NCBI GenBank assembly: GCA_023387735.1
Contig: JAEWHP010000049.1
Coordinates: forward strand, 124,001 to 188,000
Length of the DNA: 64,000 nt
Source: Pseudomonadota bacterium
GTDB lineage: Bacteria; Pseudomonadota; Alphaproteobacteria; Rhizobiales; Xanthobacteraceae
Reading direction: 5' to 3'
Position 1 is the first letter of the stretch; every line of letters begins with the position of its first letter. Both the position numbers and the translations under genes were made by a program. The notes beneath the pieces are model-generated. The model did no database searches and was not told the origin of the DNA. It saw nothing but the letters and a program-made list of their open reading frames with translations. Below, piece by piece: positions 1-8,640 of the stretch.

Positions 1-164
1 TCGGACGGCTCGGCGAGGCGATTGATCATCCGCAGCAAGGTCGACTTGCCGGCGCCGGAACGGCCGATCACACCGACGAAACCGCCGGGCGCGATCGAGA
101 ATGAAGCATTGTCGACCGCGGCTTTCGTACCGAAACGGCACGTCAGACCTTCCACCACCAGCAT
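1..164 (-). CDS. phnC: Phosphonate ABC transporter ATP-binding protein PhnC, N-terminal part (cut by window edge)
   Basis: The reverse strand from 164 to the window edge encodes the first 54 residues of an ABC ATPase, starting MLVVEGLTCRFG and containing a Walker A loop GRSGAGKST near residues 35-43 followed by LLRMINRL. This N-terminus matches the PhnC family, which energises phosphonate uptake at the inner membrane. The assignment is supported by the divergent acetyltransferase-phnM-DUF1045 operon. A Pho-box-like direct repeat at 211-228 points toward this gene. The signature and Walker B motifs lie outside the window, so the call rests on the N-terminus and the neighbourhood. Confidence 0.82.
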   Translation of the reverse strand, partial: MLVVEGLTCRFGTKAAVDNASFSIAPGGFVGVIGRSGAGKSTLLRMINRLAEPS

Positions 165-210
165 GCAGGGCTCCAGAGCGCTTGTCTTTCCCCATCGCTA
201 GCGTCTGGAT

Positions 211-228
211 TCTACAGTTGTGTGACAG
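211..228 (-). promoter_or_regulatory. Predicted Pho box upstream of phnC
   Basis: On the minus strand the sequence reads CTGTCAC-acaa-CTGTAGA, two heptamers spaced 11 bp apart as in the PhoB consensus CTGTCAT-N4-CTGTCAT. The first half matches well and the second weakly. It lies 47 bp before the phnC start and back-to-back with the stronger box at 266-294 that faces the other way. Confidence 0.55.
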
Positions 229-265
229 TCGTGCCGCGGCGCACACGCCGTCCACAGCGCGTCGG

Positions 266-294
266 CTGTCATCCGCTTGTCACAACACTGTCAC
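266..294 (+). promoter_or_regulatory. Triple Pho box upstream of the acetyltransferase-phnM operon
   Basis: Three heptamers, CTGTCAT, TTGTCAC and CTGTCAC, occur at exact 11-bp steps (266, 277 and 288). This is a near-perfect extended PhoB binding site. It ends 55 bp before the chosen start at 350, and argues against the earlier in-frame ATG at 296, which would fall immediately after the operator. Confidence 0.75.
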
Positions 295-349
295 CATGCC
301 AATCGATGACGTCCGTCCCAACCGCTCTGTTTCGCTCAAGGGAATGCAC

Positions 350-1000
350 ATGGCCGGCAAAATGCTCTCGGTCGAACCGACCGTCGACCCATCGGCCAAG
401 CTCCACGAGACGCGGCTCGGCGCCTATTGCGAGGTCGGGGCGCGCACGATCCTGCATGAATTGACGATGGACGATTATTCCTACGTCGTGAACGACGCCC
501 AGATCACCTACACCTCGATCGGAAAGTTCTGCTCGATCGCGGCGATGACGCGGATCAATCCGGGCAATCACCCGATGCAGCGGGCTTCGCAGGCGCATTT
601 CACCTATCGCGCCAGCTCATATTTTCCGGGCGAAAGCGACGATACCGAATTTTTCGCCTGGCGCCGCAGCCACCATGTCGATATCGGCCACGACGTCTGG
701 ATCGGGCACGGCGCGGTGGTGCTGCCGGGCCGCAATGTCGGCATGGGAGCCGTTATCGCGGCGGGTGCGATCGTGACCAGGGACGTTCCCTCCTACACCA
801 TCGTCGCTGGAAATCCGGCGCGGATCGTCCGGCGCCGATTTCCGGAAGATGTTGCGGCCCGCCTGGCGGAACTCGCGTGGTGGGACTGGGACCACGAAAC
901 CCTGCGCCGCGCCCTGCCCGATTTCCGTAAGCTGGCCGTCGAGGAGTTCATCGACAAATACGTGGCTATGAGGACAAGACAGGAAAGCGCGGTGAAATGA
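350..1000 (+). CDS. Phosphonate-operon hexapeptide-repeat acetyltransferase
   Basis: This 216-residue protein is a left-handed beta-helix (LbetaH) acyltransferase of the xenobiotic acetyltransferase type commonly embedded in phn operons (TIGR03308-like). Hexapeptide turns are visible at VDIGHDVWIGHGAVVLPG and GMGAVIAAGAIV, with the family's INPGNHPM segment upstream and NPARIVRRRF after the helix. The start at 350 is chosen because AAGGGA lies 6 bases upstream and the Pho box ends at 294; longer in-frame versions exist. Its stop overlaps the phnM start by four bases (ATGA), indicating translational coupling. Acetylation of an aminophosphonate or pathway intermediate is likely but not shown by the sequence. 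Confidence 0.85.
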   Translation: MAGKMLSVEPTVDPSAKLHETRLGAYCEVGARTILHELTMDDYSYVVNDAQITYTSIGKFCSIAAMTRINPGNHPMQRASQAHFTYRASSYFPGESDDTEFFAWRRSHHVDIGHDVWIGHGAVVLPGRNVGMGAVIAAGAIVTRDVPSYTIVAGNPARIVRRRFPEDVAARLAELAWWDWDHETLRRALPDFRKLAVEEFIDKYVAMRTRQESAVK

Positions 1001-2190
1001 CCAATCTATCGATCGAAGGCGGCCAGGCGCTGGTTGGCGGCGAATTCGTTGAAACGTCGCTGCGCATCGCCGGGCGCGACATCGTCGCGGTGGACTCGGC
1101 GGCCGAACGCGGCGCAGCGGCCATCGACGCAAGCGGCCTGAAGGTGCTGCCGGGGATCATCGACCTGCATGGCGATGCCTTCGAGCGGCAGATGATGCCC
1201 CGTCCGGGCGTCGACTTTCCCATCGATGTGGCGCTGGCCGACAGCGACCGGCAGGCGATCGCCAACGGCATCACCACCGTCTTTCACGCGACGACCTGGT
1301 CGTGGGAACCCGGCCTGCGCGGCGCCGACAACGCCCGCCAGTTGCTCGACAATATAGAGCTCTTGCGGCCGAAGCTGGCGGCGGACACCCGCTTCCATCT
1401 CCGCCACGAGACCTACGATCTCGATGCCGAACCCGAGATCACCCAATGGCTCTCAGACGGGCGGATCGACCTGTTTGCGTTCAACGACCACATGGATTCC
1501 ACGGTCGCGAGCCTCGCGAAGCCGCAGAAGCGCAGCCGCATGGTCGAACGCACTGGTCTCACGAGCGAAGCCTTCGACCAACTGGTTCAGCGTATCGTCA
1601 CACGGAGTCATGACGTCCCGGCATCGAACGCTCGGCTGGCGGAAGCCGCGCGCGCCGCCGGCGTCAGGATGCTGTCGCACGATGACGAAACGCCAGCAAT
1701 GCGGAAGGCATTTCGCGCGCAAGGCGTCGGCATCGCCGAGTTTCCGGTCAACGAAGAGACCGCGCGCGAAGCAGCCGAAGGCGGCGACTTCATCGTGTTC
1801 GGCGCACCCAATGTCGTGCGCGGCGGTAGCCATACCGGCTGGACGAAGGCGGCCGACATGATCGCCAAGGGCCTGTGCTCGGTGCTTGCCTCCGACTACT
1901 ACTATCCGGCGCAGCTGTTGGCCGCGTATCGCCTCGCCGCCGACGGCATATTGCCGTTGGCCAAGGCCTGGGACCTGATATCGGCAAGCCCGGCCGAGGC
2001 CGCCGGCCTGACAGACCGCGGCGTACTTGCCGAAGGACGGCGCGCCGACGTCATCCTCGTCAATGGCGAGGTGCCGCTGCGGCCGCGCATTGTCGGCGTG
2101 ATTGCCGCCGGTCGTCTGGTTCATCTCACCGAAGCCGACCGCCTGATCGGATACACTGCAGCACCGCGCAAGGCGGTTGCGGCGGCGTGA
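997..2190 (+). CDS. phnM: Alpha-D-ribose 1-methylphosphonate 5-triphosphate diphosphatase
   Basis: PhnM is an amidohydrolase-superfamily enzyme of the C-P lyase pathway. It removes diphosphate from ribose-1-methylphosphonate 5-triphosphate to give the 5-phosphate substrate of PhnJ. The 397-residue length is normal. Family-specific segments include DLHGDAFERQMMPRPGV (H58 and D60 in the metal-binding HxD), FNDHMDST, LSHDDET, GAPNVVRGGSHTG and LASDYYYPAQL. The start overlaps the preceding stop (ATGA), and the next gene begins at or just after the stop. The rest of the C-P lyase set (phnGHIJKL) is presumably beyond the left edge with phnC. Confidence 0.93.
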   Translation: MTNLSIEGGQALVGGEFVETSLRIAGRDIVAVDSAAERGAAAIDASGLKVLPGIIDLHGDAFERQMMPRPGVDFPIDVALADSDRQAIANGITTVFHATTWSWEPGLRGADNARQLLDNIELLRPKLAADTRFHLRHETYDLDAEPEITQWLSDGRIDLFAFNDHMDSTVASLAKPQKRSRMVERTGLTSEAFDQLVQRIVTRSHDVPASNARLAEAARAAGVRMLSHDDETPAMRKAFRAQGVGIAEFPVNEETAREAAEGGDFIVFGAPNVVRGGSHTGWTKAADMIAKGLCSVLASDYYYPAQLLAAYRLAADGILPLAKAWDLISASPAEAAGLTDRGVLAEGRRADVILVNGEVPLRPRIVGVIAAGRLVHLTEADRLIGYTAAPRKAVAAA

Positions 2191-2210
2191 GCGGGCTCTA
2201 TTCTGCAGAC

Positions 2211-2912
2211 ATGGCCGACTCGCCGCGCTACGCGATCTACTATGCCCCGGCATCCGGAAGCGGCCTCGATCGCTTCGGCGCGGCGCTGCTTGGTTACGAC
2301 GCCTTCACCGGAGAGGACCTGCCCTTTCCGGAAAGCGTCCTGCAGGCCGCGCCCGATTGGCACGGGCTCACCGGCGATCCCCGCAAATACGGCTTTCACG
2401 CCACGCTGAAGGCGCCAATGTCGCTCGCATCGGGCCGGACCGAAGCCGAGCTTGTTTCCGCCTGCAAGGCGTTTGCCGCAACGCCCCGGTCGATCCCGAT
2501 GATCACGCCGGTGATCGATTCGATCAGCGGCTTCATCGCAGTGATCCCGGCCGATCCATCCGCGGAGTTGATCCGTCTTGCCGCCGATTGCACCACCGAG
2601 TTCGACTCCTTCCGCGCGCCGCTTACCGAAGCGGACCGTGCCCGGCGTAATCCCTCGCAGCTTACGCCGCGGCAGCGTGAGCATCTCGATCGCTGGGGAT
2701 ATCCCTATGTGATGGACGATTTCCGCTTTCACATGACGCTGACGGGCCGCGTCGGCGCCGAGCGGCGCGAAACATTGGTGTCGATGCTCCGCGATCGCTT
2801 TGCCGCGCTTGGCCTCTCATCGCTCGCCATCGACAGGATCGCGCTATTTCGTCAGGATGACGCGAAATCCTGCTTCCGCATTATGCAGCAATACCAGCTC
2901 GCGCCGGCGTAG
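2211..2912 (+). CDS. DUF1045 phosphonate metabolism protein, 2H phosphoesterase type
   Basis: This 233-residue protein matches the DUF1045/TIGR03223 family found at the end of phn operons. Two histidine motifs, HATLK and HMTLT, are spaced as in 2H phosphoesterases, a superfamily that opens cyclic phosphodiesters. A role on the cyclic phosphate made by C-P lyase, as an alternative to PhnP, is an inference. The ATG at 2211 was taken as start; a GTG at 2187 that overlaps the phnM stop (GTGA) is an equally credible coupled start giving eight extra residues. The gene converges on phoD with only 9 bp between the stops. Confidence 0.8.
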   Translation: MADSPRYAIYYAPASGSGLDRFGAALLGYDAFTGEDLPFPESVLQAAPDWHGLTGDPRKYGFHATLKAPMSLASGRTEAELVSACKAFAATPRSIPMITPVIDSISGFIAVIPADPSAELIRLAADCTTEFDSFRAPLTEADRARRNPSQLTPRQREHLDRWGYPYVMDDFRFHMTLTGRVGAERRETLVSMLRDRFAALGLSSLAIDRIALFRQDDAKSCFRIMQQYQLAPA

Positions 2913-2921
2913 GCGCAGCAG

Positions 2922-4508
2922 TCAGAAATGGCGGGCCATCGTCCGGATCGCCCGCGCGTCCGGTCGCGGCTCGATATCGACCGACCACAAATCCTTGTTG
3001 TCGACATCCTTCAAGGTCACCGTCATGACCTGCGATTGGCCGTCGATATCGACGCGGCCGAAGAACTGCAAGCCGAAGCAGGGTGCGAGGTTTTCGCCCT
3101 GCTCCTCGCTGCATCCCTTCTGAAACATGGCCTCGGGGCCAAAGGTGTTGTCCAGCGGCCCCGGCCCCCACGTTCCCGCGTGCAACGGGCCGGAGATGAA
3201 TTCCCAGAACGGTTCGAAATCCTGGAACACCGCACGGTTCGGATCGTAACGGTGCGCAGCCGTGTAGTGCATGTCGGCGGTGAGCCAGACCGTGTTCCTG
3301 ACGCCGGCGCGCTTCAGGAACGACAGCAAATCTGCCATCTCGCATTCGCGCCGCTCCGGCAGGCCGTCGCCAAGCGCAATCGCATCTTCGCTGATCACGC
3401 CGATCGGCATGTCGGCCGCGATCACCTTCCACGTCGCATCGGATGCCGCGAGCTCGCGCTTCAGCCAGGCCAGTTGCAGCGGTCCGAGGATGCAGGCGTC
3501 GATGCCGTCGCCGCGTCGGTTGAGCGTCGAGTCGCGGTAGCTGCGCATGTCGATCAGAAATACGTCGAGCAACGGGCCATAGCTGACCTTGCGATAGATC
3601 CGGCCGGCCTGCACCGGCGACTTTCGGATCGGCATGTACTCGTGAAACGCGCGGGCGGCGCGTGCCACCAGCCGCGAGGTGCCGTCCTCGGCATAACCGG
3701 TCTCGTCGGCGGTGCCGATCGGCGACCAGTCGTTGGTCACCTCGTGATCGTCCCACTGCGCGAGCATCGGAACCTGCGCATTGAAGGCGCGCAGATTCTC
3801 GTCGAGCAGGTTATATTTGTAGTTGCCGCGAAACTGCGCCAGGCTTTGCGCGACGGCGGATTTGTCTTCCGTGACGATATTCCGCCAGACGCTTCCATCA
3901 GGCAGCTTCAGCTCCGACTCGATCGGACAATCCGCGTAGATGTGGTCGCCGCAATGGATGAAGAAGTCCGGACGGTTATCGAGCATGGTCCGGTAGGTCC
4001 GCATTCCGCCACGCGCAAGATCGATGCCCCAACCCTGGCCCGCGGTATCGCCGGACCAGGCGAACGACACCGAGCGGCGCTCTACCGGCGCGGTGCGGAA
4101 GTTCCCGACCTGAACTTCTCCTGCAAAGCCCGTCTCCGTGATATTGTCGAAGCGCACGCGATAGAAAATATCCTGCCCGGCAGGCAGCCCGCCGAGCAGC
4201 AGCTTCGACGTGAAATCCGATTCCGGCAGAGCTTCTGCGGAAGCGACGCCGAGGAGGGATTTGAAGCTGCTATCGGTCGCACACTCCACCACCATCCGCG
4301 CAGCCCAATCGGCTCTCGCCCAAATGACGGCGGAATCCGCCGCAACGTCGCCCGATGCAATCCCGCCGTCGATCCGCGGACGATCCGCAGCCCGGCTCAG
4401 ATAGGGCATCGCCAAACCGCCCAATCCTGCCAGCGCCACCGTCGATGCCGAGCGGACCAGCAGTTTACGTCTGGTAAGCCCCCGTCCTTCGCAAATTGCA
4501 ACCGGCAT
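2922..4508 (-). CDS. phoD: Alkaline phosphatase/phosphodiesterase D, Tat-exported
   Basis: The 528-residue protein is a PhoD-family metallophosphatase that hydrolyses phosphate mono- and diesters outside the cytoplasm. A Tat signal peptide with an RRKLLV twin-arginine stretch and a hydrophobic AGLGGLAMPYL segment is at the N-terminus. PhoD motifs are visible in order: WSGDTAGQGWG, CGDHIYAD, WDDHEVTNDW, IDMRSYRD and TADMHYTAAHRY. The start at 4508 is preferred over an upstream in-frame ATG (4523) because GAGGG lies 8 bases before it. A Pho-box-like repeat at 4576-4593 fits phosphate-starvation control together with the phn operon. Confidence 0.88.
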   Translation of the reverse strand: MPVAICEGRGLTRRKLLVRSASTVALAGLGGLAMPYLSRAADRPRIDGGIASGDVAADSAVIWARADWAARMVVECATDSSFKSLLGVASAEALPESDFTSKLLLGGLPAGQDIFYRVRFDNITETGFAGEVQVGNFRTAPVERRSVSFAWSGDTAGQGWGIDLARGGMRTYRTMLDNRPDFFIHCGDHIYADCPIESELKLPDGSVWRNIVTEDKSAVAQSLAQFRGNYKYNLLDENLRAFNAQVPMLAQWDDHEVTNDWSPIGTADETGYAEDGTSRLVARAARAFHEYMPIRKSPVQAGRIYRKVSYGPLLDVFLIDMRSYRDSTLNRRGDGIDACILGPLQLAWLKRELAASDATWKVIAADMPIGVISEDAIALGDGLPERRECEMADLLSFLKRAGVRNTVWLTADMHYTAAHRYDPNRAVFQDFEPFWEFISGPLHAGTWGPGPLDNTFGPEAMFQKGCSEEQGENLAPCFGLQFFGRVDIDGQSQVMTVTLKDVDNKDLWSVDIEPRPDARAIRTMARHF

Positions 4509-4575
4509 TTCGTGCACCCTCATCGAATCGTGACGAAGGGTGCCCGCTCAACTTGACTGTTAACCGAAGGATTTG

Positions 4576-4593
4576 CGACAGGCGGATGACTGT
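4576..4593 (-). promoter_or_regulatory. Predicted Pho box upstream of phoD
   Basis: On the minus strand two heptamers, CAGTCAT and CTGTCGC, are separated by CCGC, giving the 11-bp period of PhoB sites. Eleven of 14 positions match the CTGTCAT repeat. It lies about 68 bp upstream of the chosen phoD start. Confidence 0.5.
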
Positions 4594-4633
4594 CATGGCA
4601 GCGTCAAATATGAACTCACCTTCCAGATCGTGC

Positions 4634-5497
4634 CTATGGCAATAGGTTGCGCGCATGGAAGAACAACTCCACGAGTTTTCCCTTCGCACCAGCCAGCGAG
4701 AAAATATACTCGGGAAGTTCAACGTCCATTTCCGACACCACCACTTTCGCGATCCGGTCGATGCGGCTTGAGCCGTGTTCCCAGATGAAGCCGACACCCA
4801 GCTGATTGGCCACCGCTTCCAGCATTCCTTCCCTTGTATTGACGACGATCGCAGGTTCCGGCCGCAATCCGGCGGCGCGAAACGCCTTGTCGACGACGCG
4901 CTGGGTGGACGAACTGCCGGTGCGAAACACCAGCGGATATTGGGTCAACTCCGATATCGGCACCTGACAGCGATTGAGCGGATGCGCGGGATGGCAGATC
5001 GCAACAACCCGCTGGCTCAGACAAACTTCGGATCTAAACCGCCGGTCCTGCGGCACCTCGGGGAGTACAGCGACGTCGACGCGCCGGTCGATGACCGCAG
5101 CCACAATGTCCGACCAGTTTCCGATTTCGACGCGGATCTGGATTTTTGGGTAAAGCCGCTTGAATGACGAAATCAGCGCCATCCCCGGCATCGAATTTCC
5201 GAGGCCTACGCGCAACTCACCGCCGGCCAGTTCCTCGCGTTGCTCGAGAATCGCGACCGCATCCGCTTCCATCGCCTCGATCCGGTTGGTCGCCGCATAG
5301 AGTTGGCGGCAAAGCGGCGTCGCCACCAGACTATGGCCGTGCCGGTCGAAGAGCCTGACATCGAACTCGGACTCGAGTTCACGAACCAGTTGCGCGACCG
5401 AGGGCTGCGAGACGCCGAGACGTCTTGCCGCAGCCGAAAAATTGCCAGCCTCGAACACCGCGTTCACGGCGCGCACGCGCGAAGAGGTTAAAGCCAC
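4634..5497 (-). CDS. LysR-family transcriptional regulator
   Basis: This 287-residue LysR protein has an N-terminal winged helix-turn-helix (NFSAAARRLGVSQPSVAQL, about residues 18-36, then the wing EFDVRLFDR) and a C-terminal periplasmic-binding-like effector domain. It starts with GTG. It is divergent from the ABC importer operon at 5672-11660, with a 174-bp shared intergenic region that also holds a Pho box. The usual arrangement suggests it controls that importer in response to its substrate or a breakdown product. The effector cannot be named from the sequence. Confidence 0.9.
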   Translation of the reverse strand: MALTSSRVRAVNAVFEAGNFSAAARRLGVSQPSVAQLVRELESEFDVRLFDRHGHSLVATPLCRQLYAATNRIEAMEADAVAILEQREELAGGELRVGLGNSMPGMALISSFKRLYPKIQIRVEIGNWSDIVAAVIDRRVDVAVLPEVPQDRRFRSEVCLSQRVVAICHPAHPLNRCQVPISELTQYPLVFRTGSSSTQRVVDKAFRAAGLRPEPAIVVNTREGMLEAVANQLGVGFIWEHGSSRIDRIAKVVVSEMDVELPEYIFSLAGAKGKLVELFFHARNLLP

Positions 5498-5599
5498 GTC
5501 GTTTCAAGCCACTTCCAGTCAGCCGAAGGCGCATCCGCCTCCGGCCGAGGCGGATGAGCCAGAGGCAATGCCTTGGTTTACTATAGGAAAATCCTTTGA

Positions 5600-5617
5600 C
5601 TGTTATGTGACTGTCAA
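5600..5617 (+). promoter_or_regulatory. Predicted Pho box upstream of the ABC importer operon
   Basis: The sequence CTGTTAT-gtga-CTGTCAA has two heptamers at 11-bp spacing, each with one mismatch to CTGTCAT. It faces the ABC transporter genes and ends 54 bp before the ATPase start. This is the main evidence that the importer belongs to the phosphate-starvation regulon. Confidence 0.65.
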
Positions 5618-5671
5618 GCGCCGCCCCTAATCATCGGCCCGTTGCTGCATTGCAGTGGGGGCATCGGCGAA

Positions 5672-6832
5672 ATGGCAAAGATCGAACTGAAAGCCGTCCG
5701 CAAGGTTTTCGACTCGGCGGAAATTTTGAAGGGGATCGATCTTGCGATCGAGGACGGCGAGTTCATCGCGCTGATCGGCCCATCCGGCTGCGGCAAGTCG
5801 ACCTTGCTGCGCGTCATTGCCGGTCTCGAGCCGCAAACATCGGGTGAAGTTCGCATCGGTGACGTGGCCGTCGACGGGATTCGTCCCAGCGCCCGCAATC
5901 TCGCGATGGTGTTCCAGTCCTACGCGCTGTATCCGCACCTCAGCGTCTTCGATAACATCGCCGTGCCGCTCCGGATGCGCCGCCACTCCACGCTGGCCCG
6001 CATGCCCCTGCTGGGCAGGCTTCTGCCCGGACGCGCGCGCACCGAGCGCGGCATCCGCGAGGAGGTCGAGCGGGTCGCTGCTCAGCTCGAACTTTCCGGC
6101 CTGCTCAGGCGCAAGCCGGGACAACTATCGGGCGGCCAGCGGCAGCGCGTTGCGGTCGGACGCGCCATCGTGCGCCAGCCGCTCGGATTTCTGTTCGACG
6201 AGCCGCTGTCGAATCTGGACGCCAAGCTGCGCGTGCATATGCGCACCGAACTCGCCCAATTGCACCGCCAGTTGAAGGCCACTTTTGTCTACGTCACGCA
6301 TGACCAGGCCGAGGCCATGACGATGTCGAGCCGAATCGCCGTCATGATCGAGGGACACATCGTTCAGCTCGGTGCGCCCGCCGAAGTCTACGAAAATCCG
6401 CAGGACATCCGCGTCGCGGAGTTCGTCGGCAGTCCCAAGATCAACGTCATGCCCGGCGTCGTCCGCGAAGATCGCGGATTGGAAGTACTGGGTCGTCCGA
6501 TCGGCCTGAGCACGCCGGCCGCGGCGGGCCGCTGCTCGGTCTGCGTGCGTCCCGAGCGCATGGAACTCGGCAACGGTCCCGGCGCCAATCCCGGCAGTGT
6601 TGTGCATCTCGAGCACCTCGGCTCCGAGGCCTTCGTTCACGTCAAGGTCGATCGCATCGATCTGCCGCTGCTCGCGCGCCTCAACCCGGACCGGCAGTTG
6701 CCAGCAATCGGAAGCAACGTCCACCTCACCTATTCGACCAGCGCCGCGAGAGTCTTCGACGCCGCCGGCAAACGAATCGAGGTCGCAGCGCCGGTTCGCA
6801 GCGGACGCGTACTGGAGCAGGCCGTTGGCTGA
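5672..6832 (+). CDS. ABC importer ATP-binding protein (UgpC/MalK type)
   Basis: The 386-residue ATPase has Walker A GPSGCGKST (residues 36-44), Q-loop FQSYALYPHLSV, signature LSGGQRQR (about 152-159), Walker B FLFDEP, an H-loop YVTHDQAEA and a C-terminal MalK/UgpC-like regulatory OB-fold region (VCVRPERMEL). A segment of roughly 20 extra residues rich in Arg and Leu separates the Q-loop from the signature compared with standard MalK proteins. The start at 5672 gives the usual MAKIELKAVRKVF N-terminus; a TTG ten codons upstream is less likely. It is the first gene of the Pho-boxed operon and overlaps the next gene. Confidence 0.9.
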   Translation: MAKIELKAVRKVFDSAEILKGIDLAIEDGEFIALIGPSGCGKSTLLRVIAGLEPQTSGEVRIGDVAVDGIRPSARNLAMVFQSYALYPHLSVFDNIAVPLRMRRHSTLARMPLLGRLLPGRARTERGIREEVERVAAQLELSGLLRRKPGQLSGGQRQRVAVGRAIVRQPLGFLFDEPLSNLDAKLRVHMRTELAQLHRQLKATFVYVTHDQAEAMTMSSRIAVMIEGHIVQLGAPAEVYENPQDIRVAEFVGSPKINVMPGVVREDRGLEVLGRPIGLSTPAAAGRCSVCVRPERMELGNGPGANPGSVVHLEHLGSEAFVHVKVDRIDLPLLARLNPDRQLPAIGSNVHLTYSTSAARVFDAAGKRIEVAAPVRSGRVLEQAVG

Positions 6833-7772
6833 TACCCTCACCGCGAATGCTCTTCGGTCCGAACGCCATCCGGCAGCCATCACACCGGCGCGAGCGCAAG
6901 GCGAGAACCGCGCGCGGCCGGCGCTGGCGATGGTGGCGCCCGCTTTCATGCTGATGTGCCTGCTGCTGCTCGGGCCGCTTGCCGGCGTCATCGCGCTGTC
7001 GTTCACCGACTACCAGCTCGGCAGCCCCACCTTCTCGTGGATCGGCCTCGAAAACTATCGCGAGATGCTGACCGACCGGGTGTTCTGGATCTCGCTCCGA
7101 AACACCCTGACGTATGTGGCGATCGTGGTGCCCTCGGCCGTGGCACTCGGGCTCGGTGTCGCGCTGCTGATCGAGAGCGGCAGCACCTTTCGCGCCTGGT
7201 ACCGCACGATCTACTTCCTGCCGGTCATGGCGACGCTGATCGCGATGTCGATCGTTTGGGAATTCATGCTGCATCCGCAGTTCGGCCTGGTGAACGGGCT
7301 GCTGAAAGGCATCGGGGTCGAAGGCTTCAGCTGGCTGCAGGACCGCCGCACCTCGCTCTATGCGCTCTGCGTGATCGGCATCTGGCAGGCGCTCGGCTTC
7401 AACATGGTGCTGTTCCTCGCCGGGCTCGTGTCGATCCCCCGTCAGCTCTACGACGCCGCCGAGATCGACGGCGCCCACAGCGCCTGGGCGAGGTTCCGAC
7501 TGGTGACATGGCCGATGCTCGGACCGACCACCGTATTCGTCGTCGTCATCACCGGCATCCGTTCGTTCCAGGTGTTCGACACCGTCCACGTGCTGACCAA
7601 GGGCGGCCCGTCGAAATCGTCCGAAGTCCTGATCCACACCATGTATGTCGAAGGTTTCGAGTTTTTCCGCTCGGGCTATGGCGCGGCATTGACGGTCGTG
7701 TTCCTGACCTTCGTGCTGCTGCTGACGCTGGTCAAATCGGCCATGGCGAACCGCGGAGTGCACTACGCATGA
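6825..7772 (+). CDS. ABC importer permease, MalF/UgpA type
   Basis: This is an integral membrane permease of about 315 residues with six predicted transmembrane segments and the ATPase-docking EAA loop (EIDGAHSAWARFR). The best start is TTG at 6825: a GGAGCAGG ribosome binding site sits three bases upstream and the codon overlaps the ATPase stop. The first ATG (6929) would cut into the first membrane helix region. UgpA/MalF-type permeases pair with a second permease and the UgpC-type ATPase. The stop overlaps the next start (ATGA). Confidence 0.87.
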   Translation: MADTLTANALRSERHPAAITPARAQGENRARPALAMVAPAFMLMCLLLLGPLAGVIALSFTDYQLGSPTFSWIGLENYREMLTDRVFWISLRNTLTYVAIVVPSAVALGLGVALLIESGSTFRAWYRTIYFLPVMATLIAMSIVWEFMLHPQFGLVNGLLKGIGVEGFSWLQDRRTSLYALCVIGIWQALGFNMVLFLAGLVSIPRQLYDAAEIDGAHSAWARFRLVTWPMLGPTTVFVVVITGIRSFQVFDTVHVLTKGGPSKSSEVLIHTMYVEGFEFFRSGYGAALTVVFLTFVLLLTLVKSAMANRGVHYA

Positions 7773-8605
7773 CGCCGCGCGCACAAACGCTGGCCTGGTC
7801 CGCCGTCAGGCATTTGCTGCTGCTATGCGGCGCCGCGTTCATCCTGCTGCCGTTCGTGTGGATGATATCGACGGCCTCGAAACCGCAGACCGAGATCTTC
7901 ACCACCGACCTGCACTTCATTCCATACAGCTTCGCGCTGTGGGACAATCTGTCTACCGCGTTCGCCAAAGCCAATCTCTGGCGCTTCCTGCTCAACGGCG
8001 TCGTGGTCACGGTGTCGATCTTCGCGCTGCAGGTGCTGGTTGCGCTCCCCGCCGCCTATGCGCTGGCCAAGCTGCGGTTCGCCGGCCGCGAAGTCCTGTT
8101 CGCTCTGGTGTTGTTCTGCATCCTGATTCCGCCGCAGGCGACCGCGATCCCGGTGTTCCTGCTGTTTCACAAGCTCGGCATCCTCGACAGTTATGCGGCG
8201 CTGGTGGTGCCGTTCACGATCTCGGCGTTCGGCATCTACCTGATGCGGCAATTCTTCAAGACCGTGCCTGACGATCTGATCGAGGCCGCGCGCATGGACG
8301 GCATTTCCGAGTTCGGCATCGTCTGGCGCGTGATGCTGCCGACCGCGATCCCTGCACTGACCGCATTCGGCATCTTCTCCGTGGTGGCGCACTGGAACGA
8401 TTATTTCTGGCCGCTGATCGTGCTCAACAGCGAGCATTTGCGCACGCCCCCGCTCGGCGTCGCCGCCTTCCGCAACGAGGAAGCCGGCACCAACTACGGC
8501 CCGCTGATGGCGGCTGCCATCGTCATCATCGCGCCGCTCCTCGCAGCGTTCCTGCTTGCCCAACGCCGGTTCATCGAAGGCATCACGATGACCGGCATCA
8601 AGTAG
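7769..8605 (+). CDS. ABC importer permease, MalG/UgpE type
   Basis: The 278-residue permease has about six transmembrane segments and the conserved cytoplasmic loop EAARMDGISEFGIVW that contacts the ATPase. Length and layout fit the MalG/UgpE half of carbohydrate-uptake-1 family importers. It is translationally coupled to the upstream permease by an ATGA overlap and is followed 35 bp later by the solute-binding gene. Confidence 0.9.
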   Translation: MTPRAQTLAWSAVRHLLLLCGAAFILLPFVWMISTASKPQTEIFTTDLHFIPYSFALWDNLSTAFAKANLWRFLLNGVVVTVSIFALQVLVALPAAYALAKLRFAGREVLFALVLFCILIPPQATAIPVFLLFHKLGILDSYAALVVPFTISAFGIYLMRQFFKTVPDDLIEAARMDGISEFGIVWRVMLPTAIPALTAFGIFSVVAHWNDYFWPLIVLNSEHLRTPPLGVAAFRNEEAGTNYGPLMAAAIVIIAPLLAAFLLAQRRFIEGITMTGIK

Positions 8606-8640
8606 TTCCTCAGGTGCATTCACAGCAAAGGGAGATATCG

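Noticed and set aside
296..349. Alternative starts at 296 and 344 for the phn acetyltransferase
   Set aside because: The first lies directly behind the Pho box and the second has its purine-rich stretch immediately adjacent; 350 has the right spacing.
2928..4556. Plus-strand frame of 542 codons opposite phoD
   Set aside because: It mirrors the phoD gene; the translation is Arg/Asp/His-rich without domains, as expected for the antisense of a high-GC gene.
4591..4608. Plus-strand CTGTCAT-ggca-GCGTCAA resembling a Pho box
   Set aside because: It would point toward the 3' end of the LysR gene; the minus-strand reading at 4576-4593 is the one facing phoD.
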